14,221 bases of DNA from Pseudomonadota bacterium. Lineage in GTDB: Bacteria > Pseudomonadota > Gammaproteobacteria > Xanthomonadales > Rhodanobacteraceae. The DNA is taken from NCBI GenBank assembly GCA_023430685.1, contig JAEYZH010000162.1:1-14221 (forward strand). The letters are read 5' to 3'. The notes beneath the pieces are model-generated. The model worked only from the letters and a program-made list of their open reading frames with translations, did not search any database and had not been told where the DNA came from. Made by a program: the position numbers and the translations under genes. Below are positions 1 through 8,683 of the stretch, in pieces (position 1 is the first letter of the stretch; every line of letters starts with the position of its first letter).

Positions 1-178
1 GCTCCTCTCCGTTCTCGAGCAGCACGCGCACCTGGCCCGGCTTCAGCCGCGTGATCAGCGGCGCGTGGCGCGGCGCGATGCCGAGCTCGCCCATCTCGCC
101 GGTCGCGATGACCATCTGCGCGTTGCCGTGGAAGATCTCTTCCTCGGCGCTCACGATGTCGCAGCGGATTGTGCTCAT
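1..178 (-). CDS. atpC: ATP synthase F1 subunit epsilon, C-terminal part cut by window edge
   Basis: Epsilon subunit of the F1 central stalk, which sits with gamma on the c-ring and can inhibit ATP hydrolysis. Only the first 59 residues are visible. They begin MSTIRCDIVSAEEEIF and continue through GEMGELGIAPRHAPL, the hallmark of the epsilon N-terminal beta-sandwich. The start is the ATG at 178-176, preceded by a purine-rich GAGAGA stretch that can act as ribosome-binding site. It is the last gene of the atp operon and follows atpD after a 132-nt spacer filled with heptamer repeats. The C-terminal helical hairpin lies outside the window. Identification is secure from sequence and from its place after atpD. 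Confidence 0.96.
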   Translation of the reverse strand, partial: MSTIRCDIVSAEEEIFHGNAQMVIATGEMGELGIAPRHAPLITRLKPGQVRVLLENGEE

Positions 179-204
179 TGTCTCTCTCGCTTCGCTCGTT
201 CGAC

Positions 205-305
205 GTGATACGTGATTCGTGATGCGTGATTCGTCAAAGGCCGGCGACACGACGAGAAGACGGCCGGCGGCCTCTTCGAATCACGAATCACCCATTCCGA
301 ATCAC
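205..305. repeat. Heptamer inverted-repeat element in the atpD-atpC spacer
   Basis: Left block 205-232 is four 7-nt units of consensus GTGATTC (unit 1 ends AC, unit 3 ends GC). Right block 278-305 is four units of consensus GAATCAC (unit 3 is CCATTCC). The blocks are mutual reverse complements apart from those units, so the transcript can fold into a long imperfect stem. The 45-nt centre (233-277) contains two copies of GGCCGGC (239-245 and 262-268) that can form an inner hairpin. On the mRNA the element begins 5 nt after the atpD stop and ends 26 nt before the atpC ATG. Confidence 0.9.
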
Positions 306-310
306 GTCGT

Positions 311-1741
<1,431 letters not shown>

Positions 1742-1801
1742 TTGGATCGCTCCGTTAAACTTTGTGCTGTTCGGATGGCGCAAGGCCATCTGCTGGATTT
1801 C

Positions 1802-1879
1802 GTGATTAGTGATTCGTCATTCGTGGTTCGAAGAAGGGACGCGTCGGATTCCAATCACGAATCACCACTCACGAATCAC
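1802..1879. repeat. Heptamer inverted-repeat element in the atpG-atpD spacer
   Basis: Left block 1802-1829 has four 7-nt units, with GTGATTC exact at 1809-1815 and one-base variants around it. Right block 1852-1879 has four units, with GAATCAC exact at 1859-1865 and 1873-1879. The centre is 22 nt (1830-1851). Same 4+4 design and 28-nt block length as the other three F1 junctions. On the mRNA it starts 10 nt after the atpG stop and ends 60 nt before the atpD ATG. Confidence 0.9.
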
Positions 1880-1889
1880 GCAGCCGTCG

Positions 1890-2753
1890 TCAGACGGCCG
1901 CCGCGCCACCGACGATCTCGGAAATTTCCTGCGTGATCGCGGCCTGGCGCGCCTTGTTGTAGACGAGGGTCAGCGAATCGATCGCCTTGGTCGCGTTGTC
2001 CGATGCGCTCTTCATCGCGACCATGCGCGCGGCATGCTCGCTCGCGAGGTTCTCGAGCACGGCCTGGTAGACCAGCGACTCGATGTAGCGCGTGAGCACG
2101 TGCTCGAGCACGACGTCGGGGCTCGGTTCGTAGAGGTAGTCCCAGCCGTGCGCGGACACGGGCTCGTCCGACGGCGGCAGCGGCAGCAGCGACTCGACCA
2201 TCACGCGCTGCGTCATCGTGTTGACGAAGTCGTTGTAGGCGATGTTCACGCGATCGATGCGCCCGTCGGTGTAGGCGTCGAGCATGACCTTGATCACGCC
2301 GATCAGCTGCGCGACCTGCGGCTTCTCGCCGAGATGCGTGACTGAACCGACCATGTTGACCTTGAGGCGGCGGAAGAACTGCGTCGCCTTCTGGCCGATG
2401 CAGACGAGGTCGACCTCGACGCCCTTCTCCTGCCAGCCGCGGATCTCGACGAGCAGCTTGCGGAACAGGTTCGAATTGAGGCCGCCGCAGAGGCCGCGGT
2501 CGGTCGACACCACGACGTAGCCGACGCGCCTGACCTCGTCGCGCGAGACCAGGAACGGGTGCTTGTACTCGACGTTCGCGCGCGCGACGTGGCCGATGAC
2601 CTGGCGCATCATGCGCGCGTAAGGGCGCGAGGCGCGCATCAGTTCCTGCGCCTTGCGGATCTTCGACGCCGAAACCATCTCGAGCGCGCGCGTCACCTTG
2701 CGGGTGTTGGCGACACTCTTGATCTTCGTGCGGATTTCTCTTGCGCCTGCCAT
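1890..2753 (-). CDS. atpG: ATP synthase F1 subunit gamma
   Basis: Central rotor shaft of F1, linking the c-ring to the alpha3-beta3 head. The protein is 287 residues, normal for AtpG. It has the N-terminal coiled-coil helix MAGAREIRTKIKSVANTRK, the conserved STDRGLCGGLN motif (83-93), and the C-terminal helix KARQAAITQEISEIVGGAAA that runs inside the head. The reading frame is open upstream to an ATG at 2825, but that extension translates the heptamer repeats. The ATG at 2753 gives the family N-terminus. The ribosome-binding site before it is weak (GCGAG), and a repeat element ends only 19 nt upstream, so translation may depend on local mRNA folding. Confidence 0.98.
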   Translation of the reverse strand: MAGAREIRTKIKSVANTRKVTRALEMVSASKIRKAQELMRASRPYARMMRQVIGHVARANVEYKHPFLVSRDEVRRVGYVVVSTDRGLCGGLNSNLFRKLLVEIRGWQEKGVEVDLVCIGQKATQFFRRLKVNMVGSVTHLGEKPQVAQLIGVIKVMLDAYTDGRIDRVNIAYNDFVNTMTQRVMVESLLPLPPSDEPVSAHGWDYLYEPSPDVVLEHVLTRYIESLVYQAVLENLASEHAARMVAMKSASDNATKAIDSLTLVYNKARQAAITQEISEIVGGAAAV

Positions 2754-2772
2754 TTGCTCGCTACGCTCGCTT

Positions 2773-2846
2773 GTGATTGGTGATTCGTGAGTGGTGATTC
2801 GTGACCGCGATCCCTTTCGAATCACGAATCACGAATGACGGATCAC
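2773..2846. repeat. Heptamer inverted-repeat element in the atpA-atpG spacer
   Basis: Left block 2773-2800 has four 7-nt units, with GTGATTC exact at 2780-2786 and 2794-2800. Right block 2819-2846 has four units, with GAATCAC exact at 2819-2825 and 2826-2832. The centre is 18 nt (2801-2818). This is the most compact of the four elements. On the mRNA it begins 4 nt after the atpA stop and ends 19 nt before the atpG ATG, leaving little room for an exposed ribosome-binding site. Confidence 0.9.
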
Positions 2847-2850
2847 GGTC

Positions 2851-4398
<1,548 letters not shown>

Positions 4399-4459
4399 GG
4401 TCGTCTTCCTCGGACGCGCACCGCGACTGCGGCGTGCGGGGTTGTTTGGTTCGGTTGCC

Positions 4460-4531
4460 GTGATCGGTGATTGGCTGGTGGTGATTCGAACAGGCGGGTT
4501 TGCCGATCACGAATCATCCATTGCCAATCAC
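4460..4531. repeat. Heptamer inverted-repeat element in the atpH-atpA spacer (most diverged)
   Basis: Left block 4460-4487 contains GTGATCG, GTGATTG, a degenerate GCTGGTG and GTGATTC. Right block 4504-4531 contains CGATCAC, GAATCAT, CCATTGC and CAATCAC. Complementary units exist (GTGATCG with CGATCAC, GTGATTG with CAATCAC), but they are not all in nested order, so the stem would be less regular than in the other three spacers. The centre is 16 nt. On the mRNA it starts 5 nt after the atpH stop. The remaining 61 nt before the atpA ATG are GC-rich and hold the strong atpA ribosome-binding site. Confidence 0.82.
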
Positions 4532-4536
4532 GGCTT

Positions 4537-5070
4537 TCAACTCGCCAATGCTTGCTCCAGCCGCGCCAGCCGGCCGCGCACGGAGCCGTCGATGACGACG
4601 TCGCCCGCGTCGATCACGGCGCCGCCGAGCACGCTCGCGTCGATCGACTGCTCGATCTCGATGTCGCGGCCGAAGCGGCGCTTGAGCGCGTCCTTGAGCT
4701 TGGCGGTTTCCGCCGCATCGATCGGCGAGGCCGAACGCACGTTGACCTTGAGCACGCGCTCGGCGTCCTGCTTGTAGCCTTCGAACAGCGCGCCGATCTC
4801 CGGCAGCACGGGCAGGCGCTGGTTCTCCGCGAGCATGCCGGTGAAGCGCGAGTAGGCAGAATCCGCCGGCTCGCCCTCGGGCGCGAACAGCGCGGCGAGG
4901 TCGGCCTGCGCGACACGCGGGTCGCCGAACAGCGCGGTGACGCGCGGGTCGGCCGCGACCTGCGCGGCGAACGCGAGCTTGCCGGCCCATGCGGCGAGGC
5001 CGTCGTGGTCACGCGCGAGCTCGAATGCGGCGCGCGCGTACGGTCGGGCGAGGGTCAGTGCGTCGGACAT
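4537..5070 (-). CDS. atpH: ATP synthase subunit delta (F1 peripheral-stalk cap)
   Basis: Delta subunit (OSCP equivalent), which joins the b-subunit stalk to the top of the alpha3-beta3 head. The protein is 177 residues, the normal size. It begins MSDALTLARPYARAAFELA, matching the family signature ARPYAxAxFE near the N-terminus. The C-terminal part has the pattern LKRRFGRDIEIEQSIDASVLGGAVIDAGDVVIDGSVRGRLARLEQAL in which the LGG..I..GD.V.DGS segment is diagnostic. The ATG at 5070 follows the atpF stop by 3 nt and has only a weak ribosome-binding site, so translation is probably coupled to atpF. The gene ends 5 nt before a heptamer-repeat element. Confidence 0.97.
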   Translation of the reverse strand: MSDALTLARPYARAAFELARDHDGLAAWAGKLAFAAQVAADPRVTALFGDPRVAQADLAALFAPEGEPADSAYSRFTGMLAENQRLPVLPEIGALFEGYKQDAERVLKVNVRSASPIDAAETAKLKDALKRRFGRDIEIEQSIDASVLGGAVIDAGDVVIDGSVRGRLARLEQALAS

Positions 5071-5073
5071 CGG

Positions 5074-5544
5074 TCAGATCTCGGTGACGAGCTGGTCGAT
5101 CAGCGCCTTGTGCGCGTTCGCGTCGATCTCGCGGCGCAGGATCTTTTCCGCGCCGGCGACCGCGAGCTCGGCGACCTTGCCACGCAATTCCTCGCGTGCC
5201 TTGTGCGCCTGCGCCTCGATGTCGGCCGCGGCGATCGCCTTCTGCTTGGTCGCCTCGACGATCGCGTCCTGGCGCGCCTTGTCGACGATCTGCGCAGCCT
5301 GCTGGTTCGCCTTCTCGATGATCTGCGTCGCTTCTGCGCGCGCCTTGCGGATCTCGTCCGCGACGCGTGCGTCGGCATCGGCGAGCTCCTTGCGCGCCTT
5401 CTCGGCCTGGTTGAGGCCTTCCTCGATCTTCTTCTGGCGCTCTTCGATCGCCGCGATGATGTGCGGCCAGCCGAATTTCATGACCAGCAGGACCACGGCG
5501 AAGAACGCCAGGCCCTGGATGACCAGGGTGATGTTCGGAACCAT
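5074..5544 (-). CDS. atpF: ATP synthase Fo subunit b (peripheral stalk)
   Basis: Membrane-anchored b subunit, two copies of which form the peripheral stalk that keeps F1 from rotating with the rotor. The protein is 156 residues, exactly the E. coli length. One N-terminal membrane helix (about residues 5-28) is followed by GWPHIIAAIEERQKKI and a long charged alanine-rich helix (about 35-150) rich in A, K, E and R, as expected of a right-handed coiled coil. The ATG at 5544 is preceded by AGGAG at 8 nt, a strong ribosome-binding site. It follows atpE after 63 nt and precedes atpH after 3 nt. Confidence 0.98.
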   Translation of the reverse strand: MVPNITLVIQGLAFFAVVLLVMKFGWPHIIAAIEERQKKIEEGLNQAEKARKELADADARVADEIRKARAEATQIIEKANQQAAQIVDKARQDAIVEATKQKAIAAADIEAQAHKAREELRGKVAELAVAGAEKILRREIDANAHKALIDQLVTEI

Positions 5545-5570
5545 TGCGTTGCTCCTGGCTGGCGGGGACG

Positions 5571-5594
5571 GCGCATGCGCGCCGGCCCTGCCGG
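5571..5594. repeat. GC-rich small hairpins in the atpE-atpF spacer
   Basis: The 63-nt spacer contains the 10-bp self-complementary sequence GCGCATGCGC (5571-5580) and a small hairpin CCGGC-CCT-GCCGG (5582-5594). Neither has a T-tract, so termination is unlikely. They may simply reflect high GC or give mild mRNA protection 3' of atpE, the gene needed in highest copy number. Confidence 0.4.
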
Positions 5595-5607
5595 GATCGC
5601 GGGATTG

Positions 5608-5895
5608 TTACTGAACGCCGAGCGTGCCGAGCAGCGGGTTCGCGAACAGCAGCAGCAGCGCGATCGCGACGCCGATCATCGGCACCGCGTCGAGCAGGCC
5701 CGCGACGATGAACATCTTGGTCTGCAGCATCGGGGTCAGCTCCGGCTGGCGCGACGCACCCTCGATGAACTTGCCACCGAGCAGCGCGAAGCCGATCGCG
5801 GTGCCGAGCGCACCGAAGCCGATCAGCAGCGACGCGGCAATGACGGTCATGCTGAGGACATCGGCGACCTGTGCGATGTTGGCGATGGTTTCCAT
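5608..5895 (-). CDS. atpE: ATP synthase Fo subunit c (proton-translocating ring)
   Basis: Subunit c, the proteolipid that forms the rotating membrane ring. The protein is 95 residues, longer than the 79 of E. coli because of a longer N-terminus and C-terminal tail. Two membrane helices are clear: helix 1 (about 13-40, glycine/alanine rich, GFGALGTAIGFALLGG) and helix 2 (about 61-88). They are joined by the polar loop R49-Q50-P51 that contacts gamma and epsilon. The essential carboxylate is D69 in GLLDAVPMI. An aspartate here, without the extra ligands of sodium-type rings, indicates proton coupling. The ATG at 5895 has GGAG 8 nt upstream. The 166-nt gap to atpB holds a separate hairpin cluster. 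Confidence 0.98.
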   Translation of the reverse strand: METIANIAQVADVLSMTVIAASLLIGFGALGTAIGFALLGGKFIEGASRQPELTPMLQTKMFIVAGLLDAVPMIGVAIALLLLFANPLLGTLGVQ

Positions 5896-5999
5896 GGTTG
5901 TCTCCGTGGTTCTCTAGGGTGATGAAGAATCGGGTCGAAACAGCACTACAGAAAAGCAGGTCTTTCGTCGCGAACGTCCATCGAAGAACGCTCGTGCTT

Positions 6000-6060
6000 C
6001 ACTTTGAAAGTGCGACCATGGATGGTCGCTCTGCCCTTGCAATCAAGGACGATTGCAAAG
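6000..6060. repeat. Cluster of three perfect inverted repeats in the atpB-atpE spacer
   Basis: Three palindromes lie side by side. TTGCAATC (6037-6044) pairs with GATTGCAA (6051-6058) around a 6-nt loop. GCGACCAT (6012-6019) pairs with ATGGTCGC (6022-6029) around GG. CACTTT (6000-6005) pairs with AAAGTG (6007-6012) around a single G. On the mRNA the first stem begins 1-3 nt after the atpB stop codon. The remaining spacer (5896-5999) leads to the atpE ribosome-binding site. No T-tract follows the stems, so they look like REP-type or mRNA-stabilising structures and not a terminator. Confidence 0.75.
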
Positions 6061-6061
6061 G

Positions 6062-6931
6062 TCAATGACTTTCTGCGGCCATGCTCAGGTACACCAGGCT
6101 CAGCACCATGAAGATGAAGGCCTGCAGCGTGATGATCAGGATATGGAACGCGGTCCAGGCGAAGCCCGCGACGAACTGGCCGATGCCGAGTGGCCAGGTC
6201 GAGAAATCGCCGAGCGCGGCGCCGAGCGTCATCACCGCGATCAGGATGAAGATCAGCTCGCCCGCGTACATGTTGCCGAACAGTCGCAGGCTCAGGCTGA
6301 CCGGGCGCACCGCTTCCTCGATCAGTCGCAGCAACAGGTTCGGGATCACCAGCAGCACCTTGCCGACGGCGCCGTCGGCATGGAACGGCGCGGTCAGGAA
6401 CTCGCCGAAGAACTTGCCGACGCCCTTGCTGCTGATGCCGACGTACTGGATCAGCAGGAACACGCACAGCGCCATGCCGAGCGTGGTGTTGAGGTCGGCG
6501 GTCGGCACCGCGCGCAGGTAGGCGTGGTGCGGATCATGGCCGGCCACCGCATACACGTTCGCCCACGCCCACGGCAGCAGGTCGACGGGCACGAGGTCCA
6601 TGAAGTTCATGAGGAACACGAGGCAGAAGATCGTGATCATCAGCGGCGCGACGATCTTGCTGGTGCCGTGGAAGGTTTCCTTGACCAGTCCGTCGACGAA
6701 CAGCACCACCATCTCGATCGCGCACTGCAACTTGCCCGGCACGCCCGCAGTCGCGCGACGCGCGAGCACCACGAACAGGAACATGAAGACGAATGCCGAC
6801 AGCACCGTGAAGAACAGGGTGTCGACATTGATCTTCATGAACACGCCTTCGCCGAGGCTCAGCTGCGCGTGCTGCAGATGGTGCTGGATGTACCCGGTCA
6901 TGTCGGCCGAGCCGGCTTGTTCAGTGGCCAT
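6062..6931 (-). CDS. atpB: ATP synthase Fo subunit a
   Basis: Subunit a, the stator half-channel protein that passes protons to and from the c-ring. The protein is 289 residues with five to six membrane helices. The essential arginine is R216 in SLRLFGNMYAGELIF, with E225 and H263 in AFHILIITLQAF, matching E. coli R210, E219 and H245. Q270 matches Q252. An ATG at 6970 would add 13 residues inside atpI. I chose the ATG at 6931 because AGGT lies about 7 nt upstream and MATEQAGSADMTGYIQHHLQ resembles known N-termini. The ATG comes 4 nt after the atpI stop, which suggests coupled translation. Confidence 0.98.
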   Translation of the reverse strand: MATEQAGSADMTGYIQHHLQHAQLSLGEGVFMKINVDTLFFTVLSAFVFMFLFVVLARRATAGVPGKLQCAIEMVVLFVDGLVKETFHGTSKIVAPLMITIFCLVFLMNFMDLVPVDLLPWAWANVYAVAGHDPHHAYLRAVPTADLNTTLGMALCVFLLIQYVGISSKGVGKFFGEFLTAPFHADGAVGKVLLVIPNLLLRLIEEAVRPVSLSLRLFGNMYAGELIFILIAVMTLGAALGDFSTWPLGIGQFVAGFAWTAFHILIITLQAFIFMVLSLVYLSMAAESH

Positions 6932-6935
6932 CGTG

Positions 6936-7304
6936 TTACCTGGTTGCAATGAGGGCGAGCCAAAACGCAAACTGCGCCGCGAGCATCCCCGCGATCAGGC
7001 CCGGGAACGGCAGCTTCAGCACGGCAATCGCGACATACAGCGCCGCGCAGAGCCAGCACCACTTCAACAGCTCCGCCGCGTAGGCGGAGCGCAGCGCCAT
7101 CCGCGCCGGCGTCACTCCCCGGCCGAACAGGCGCAGCGCGAACAACATGTTGCCTGCGGCGACGATGAGCCCGCCCGCGAATGCCGCGAGCGCGACGCGC
7201 CAGCCGAACGCCGCGGCGACCAGCGCCGTCGCGATCGTCGCGCCAACCTGCAGGCTTGCCGTGCGAACCGCCACGCGCCAGCCGTGGGTGATGGAATTGC
7301 GCAC
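6936..7304 (-). CDS. atpI: ATP synthase accessory subunit I (AtpI)
   Basis: Small membrane protein at the head of the atp operon. In related bacteria AtpI assists c-ring assembly and is not part of the finished enzyme. The 122-residue protein has four predicted membrane helices, roughly 17-36, 38-60, 74-94 and 97-120, with a conserved-looking ELLKW segment before helix 3. It has little other recognisable sequence, so the call relies heavily on position directly before atpB. The start is a GTG at 7304 with a weak GGGA upstream. A GTG at 7274 is an alternative that would remove 10 residues. An in-frame stop further upstream excludes a much longer protein. Confidence 0.88.
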   Translation of the reverse strand: MRNSITHGWRVAVRTASLQVGATIATALVAAAFGWRVALAAFAGGLIVAAGNMLFALRLFGRGVTPARMALRSAYAAELLKWCWLCAALYVAIAVLKLPFPGLIAGMLAAQFAFWLALIATR

Positions 7305-7374
7305 TGGATCAATCCCGGCGAGGGAGAAGGATGCGGCGTGCGTCTCCCGTCAACCACCGCTGCAAAGCCTGAAG

Positions 7375-7404
7375 AGTTTACCAAGCCCGCGCCGCTTGTA
7401 GCAA
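7375..7404 (-). promoter_or_regulatory. Candidate sigma-70 promoter of the atp operon
   Basis: On the minus strand TTGCTA (7404-7399) and TAAACT (7380-7375) are separated by 18 nt. This would place transcription start near 7368, about 64 nt before the atpI GTG. It lies downstream of the phasin terminator, so the operon needs a promoter about here. The matches are moderate (4/6 at -10), so the exact position is tentative. Confidence 0.45.
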
Positions 7405-7406
7405 TC

Positions 7407-7449
7407 ACGCGCCCGGGCCCGCGCGTGCAGCGAAGCCCGGGATGCGCGT
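7407..7449. repeat. Inverted repeat just upstream of the atp promoter
   Basis: ACGCGCCCGGG (7407-7417) can pair with CCCGGGATGCGCGT (7436-7449), with a small bulge and an 18-nt loop that is itself GC-rich. The CCCGGGCTTCG core resembles REP-type intergenic repeats I recall from related genomes. The element directly abuts the candidate -35 of the atp promoter. Nothing else is evident in 7450-7507 apart from a weak 6-bp hairpin (7466-7486). Confidence 0.5.
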
Positions 7450-7507
7450 GGTGTCGTCGTTCCGGGCTGCGTCCGATTGCCGCAGCGCATGCCGTCCCGT
7501 CAAAGCC

Positions 7508-7539
7508 AAAAAAAAAGAGGCCGGACAGGGTCCGGCCTC
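7508..7539 (-). terminator. Strong intrinsic terminator of the phasin gene
   Basis: On the minus strand a perfect 10-bp stem (GAGGCCGGAC 7517-7526 with GTCCGGCCTC 7530-7539, loop of 3 nt) is followed by nine consecutive T (complement of 7508-7516). This is a textbook Rho-independent terminator, 62 nt after the phasin stop. A small ATTCCC-TGT-GGGAAT hairpin (7581-7595) lies between. The terminator separates phasin transcription from the atp operon. Confidence 0.93.
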
Positions 7540-7601
7540 CAACTGGACGCCACCGCAACAGGGGAGATGCGGGGACGTCGATTCCCTGTGGGAATATGGC
7601 C

Positions 7602-7988
7602 TCAGCGGGCGGCCTTGCGCGCCGTCGCGGCCTGCTTGGTGATCGCCTCGCTGGTGTTCTCGAGGCTGCCCTTGGCGAGCGAGCCGAGCGCTTCGGAGGT
7701 CTTCAGCGAGACGCCGAACACTTCCTGGCTGTTCGCATAGAGCTTCTCGGCGCTTTCCTTGGCGAGCTGGACGCCCTTCTCGGAAATCGTCTTCAGGCCT
7801 TCGAAATCGCGGACTTCGGCGGCTTCGGTCCAGAACTCGACCGATGCCTTCATGCGGTCTTCGAACGCCTTGAGGTTGAGCTCGGTGATGCGCTCGAAAC
7901 CGGCGAGGGCGAGGCCCTGGGCCTTGACGAAGGTATCGGCATAGCTCTTGCCGAGCGCCGCGTTCTGGGAATTGATCTGCTCGAACAT
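7602..7988 (-). CDS. Phasin family protein (PHA granule-associated)
   Basis: A 128-residue protein beginning MFEQINSQNAALGKSYADTF. It is almost wholly helical and amphipathic, with the pattern AFEDRMKASVEFWTEAAEVRDFEGL in the middle and a lysine/alanine tail ending AATARKAAR. This is characteristic of the Phasin_2 type proteins that coat polyhydroxyalkanoate granules and limit their size. There is no signal peptide. The ATG at 7988 is supported by AGAGG 8-9 nt upstream. An in-frame ATG at 8084 is rejected because the extension covers the promoter. The gene is monocistronic, with its own promoter and a strong terminator. No PHA synthase lies in the window, so a granule role is inferred from family only; some phasin-like proteins act in stress instead. 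Confidence 0.87.
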   Translation of the reverse strand: MFEQINSQNAALGKSYADTFVKAQGLALAGFERITELNLKAFEDRMKASVEFWTEAAEVRDFEGLKTISEKGVQLAKESAEKLYANSQEVFGVSLKTSEALGSLAKGSLENTSEAITKQAATARKAAR

Positions 7989-8025
7989 GATCGTTGCCTC
8001 TGGGTGTTTGGGGAGTGTGGGAGGC

Positions 8026-8054
8026 ACTCTAGCAGAGGTTTTGTTGCGATGCAA
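8026..8054 (-). promoter_or_regulatory. Candidate phasin promoter
   Basis: On the minus strand TTGCAT (8054-8049) and TAGAGT (8031-8026) are spaced by 17 nt, ahead of a leader of about 30 nt with a good ribosome-binding site. The -35 matches only in its TTG. The perfect inverted repeat at 8041-8057 covers the -35 and adjoining spacer. Confidence 0.5.
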
Positions 8055-8057
8055 CAA
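8041..8057. promoter_or_regulatory. Inverted repeat TTGTTGC-N3-GCAACAA, likely repressor operator
   Basis: A perfect 7-bp inverted repeat with a 3-nt centre (GAT on the plus strand). It overlaps the candidate -35 of the phasin gene, where a bound protein would block RNA polymerase. PHA-responsive repressors of the PhaR family are known to control phasin genes through TGC/GCA-rich sites, which makes a PhaR-type operator the leading guess. No regulator of that family is encoded in the window. Confidence 0.62.
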
Positions 8058-8082
8058 CCGGCAGGTCGACGAGGGCAAATAC

Positions 8083-8108
8083 ATGGCTTCCGTTCAGCAG
8101 GAAGCCAT
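8083..8108. terminator. Stem-loop between queD and the phasin promoter
   Basis: Perfect 9-bp stem ATGGCTTCC (8083-8091) with GGAAGCCAT (8100-8108), loop of 8 nt. It lies about 90 nt after the queD stop on the minus strand and is followed there by GTATTTG, a poor T-tract. It may be a weak queD terminator or insulating element. The rest of 8109-8197 shows nothing recognisable. Confidence 0.4.
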
Positions 8109-8197
8109 ATCCATCAACAGGTTGAGATTGGCACCCGAGGATGTTGCGGCGCACGGAATCCTGGCTCGATGGGCTGCGGGCTCCGAGAAGCGCGGGG

Positions 8198-8554
8198 CTA
8201 TCCGCCGCGGTACCGGCAGGTCGAGGTGCAGGTCTCGTGCACGACGACCTCGGACAGCAGCGGCAGCCCGGGGCGCAAGCGCTCCCAGATCCAGACCGCG
8301 AGGCGTTCGCTGGTCGGATTCTCGAGGCCGGGCACGTCGTTGAGGCAGCGATGGTCGAGCTGGTCGAACAGCGGTTCGAACGCCTGCTTGATGTCTGCGT
8401 AGTCCATGATCCAGCCGAGCTCCGGATCGAGCGGTCCGGCGACATGGATCTCGATGCGGAACGAGTGCCCATGCAGGCGCGCGCACTTGTGCCCAGCGGG
8501 CACGTTCGGCAGCCGGTGCGCCGCCTCGATCTGGAAGGTTTTCGAAATCTCCAT
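8198..8554 (-). CDS. queD: 6-carboxy-5,6,7,8-tetrahydropterin synthase
   Basis: QueD (EC 4.1.2.50) converts 7,8-dihydroneopterin triphosphate to 6-carboxytetrahydropterin, the second step toward preQ0, queuosine and 7-deazaguanine DNA marks. The 118-residue protein is nearly collinear with E. coli QueD. It has the zinc ligands H13 (AAHRLP) and H28/H30 (RLHGHSF), catalytic C24 (HKCARLHGH), H68 in LDHRCLND, the substrate motif PGLENPTSE, and E107 in HETCTSTCRYRG. The ATG at 8554 gives the family N-terminus MEISKTFQIEAAHRLP; the open frame continues upstream, but into unrelated sequence. No clear ribosome-binding site is seen. The other queuosine genes are absent here, so it stands alone. Confidence 0.96.
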   Translation of the reverse strand: MEISKTFQIEAAHRLPNVPAGHKCARLHGHSFRIEIHVAGPLDPELGWIMDYADIKQAFEPLFDQLDHRCLNDVPGLENPTSERLAVWIWERLRPGLPLLSEVVVHETCTSTCRYRGG

Positions 8555-8561
8555 CGCGGCG

Positions 8562-8567
8562 AGTCTA
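8562..8567 (-). promoter_or_regulatory. Possible -10 box giving a leaderless queD transcript
   Basis: On the minus strand TAGACT ends 7 nt before the queD ATG, and no Shine-Dalgarno sequence lies in between. If this is the -10 element, transcription would start at or beside the start codon. No convincing -35 is seen 16-18 nt upstream, so the call is weak. Confidence 0.25.
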
Positions 8568-8683
8568 CCGGAGGCCGGCCGCGGGGCGCCGCAACGGTCG
8601 TCGCGCGGCTGGCGGGAACCTGCGCGCCTTCTCGTGAGACCGGGTGCGGGCGCCGTGTCCGCGCGGGTTCGATGGAGTGACCG

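Noticed and set aside
205..305. Heptamer blocks read as a CRISPR array
   Set aside because: The units are 7 nt, contiguous and inverted across the centre, with no spacers of 30 nt and no cas genes.
205..305. Heptamer hairpin read as an intrinsic terminator of the atp operon
   Set aside because: No T-tract follows on the minus strand, and essential atpC lies downstream without another promoter in sight.
2754..2825. N-terminal extension of atpG starting at 2825
   Set aside because: It would translate the heptamer repeat into a HESxIT-type peptide absent from AtpG proteins. The family N-terminus starts at 2753.
4471..5922. Long plus-strand open frame opposite atpH, atpF and atpE
   Set aside because: It spans three real genes and their spacers on the other strand, has biased composition, and no ribosome-binding site.
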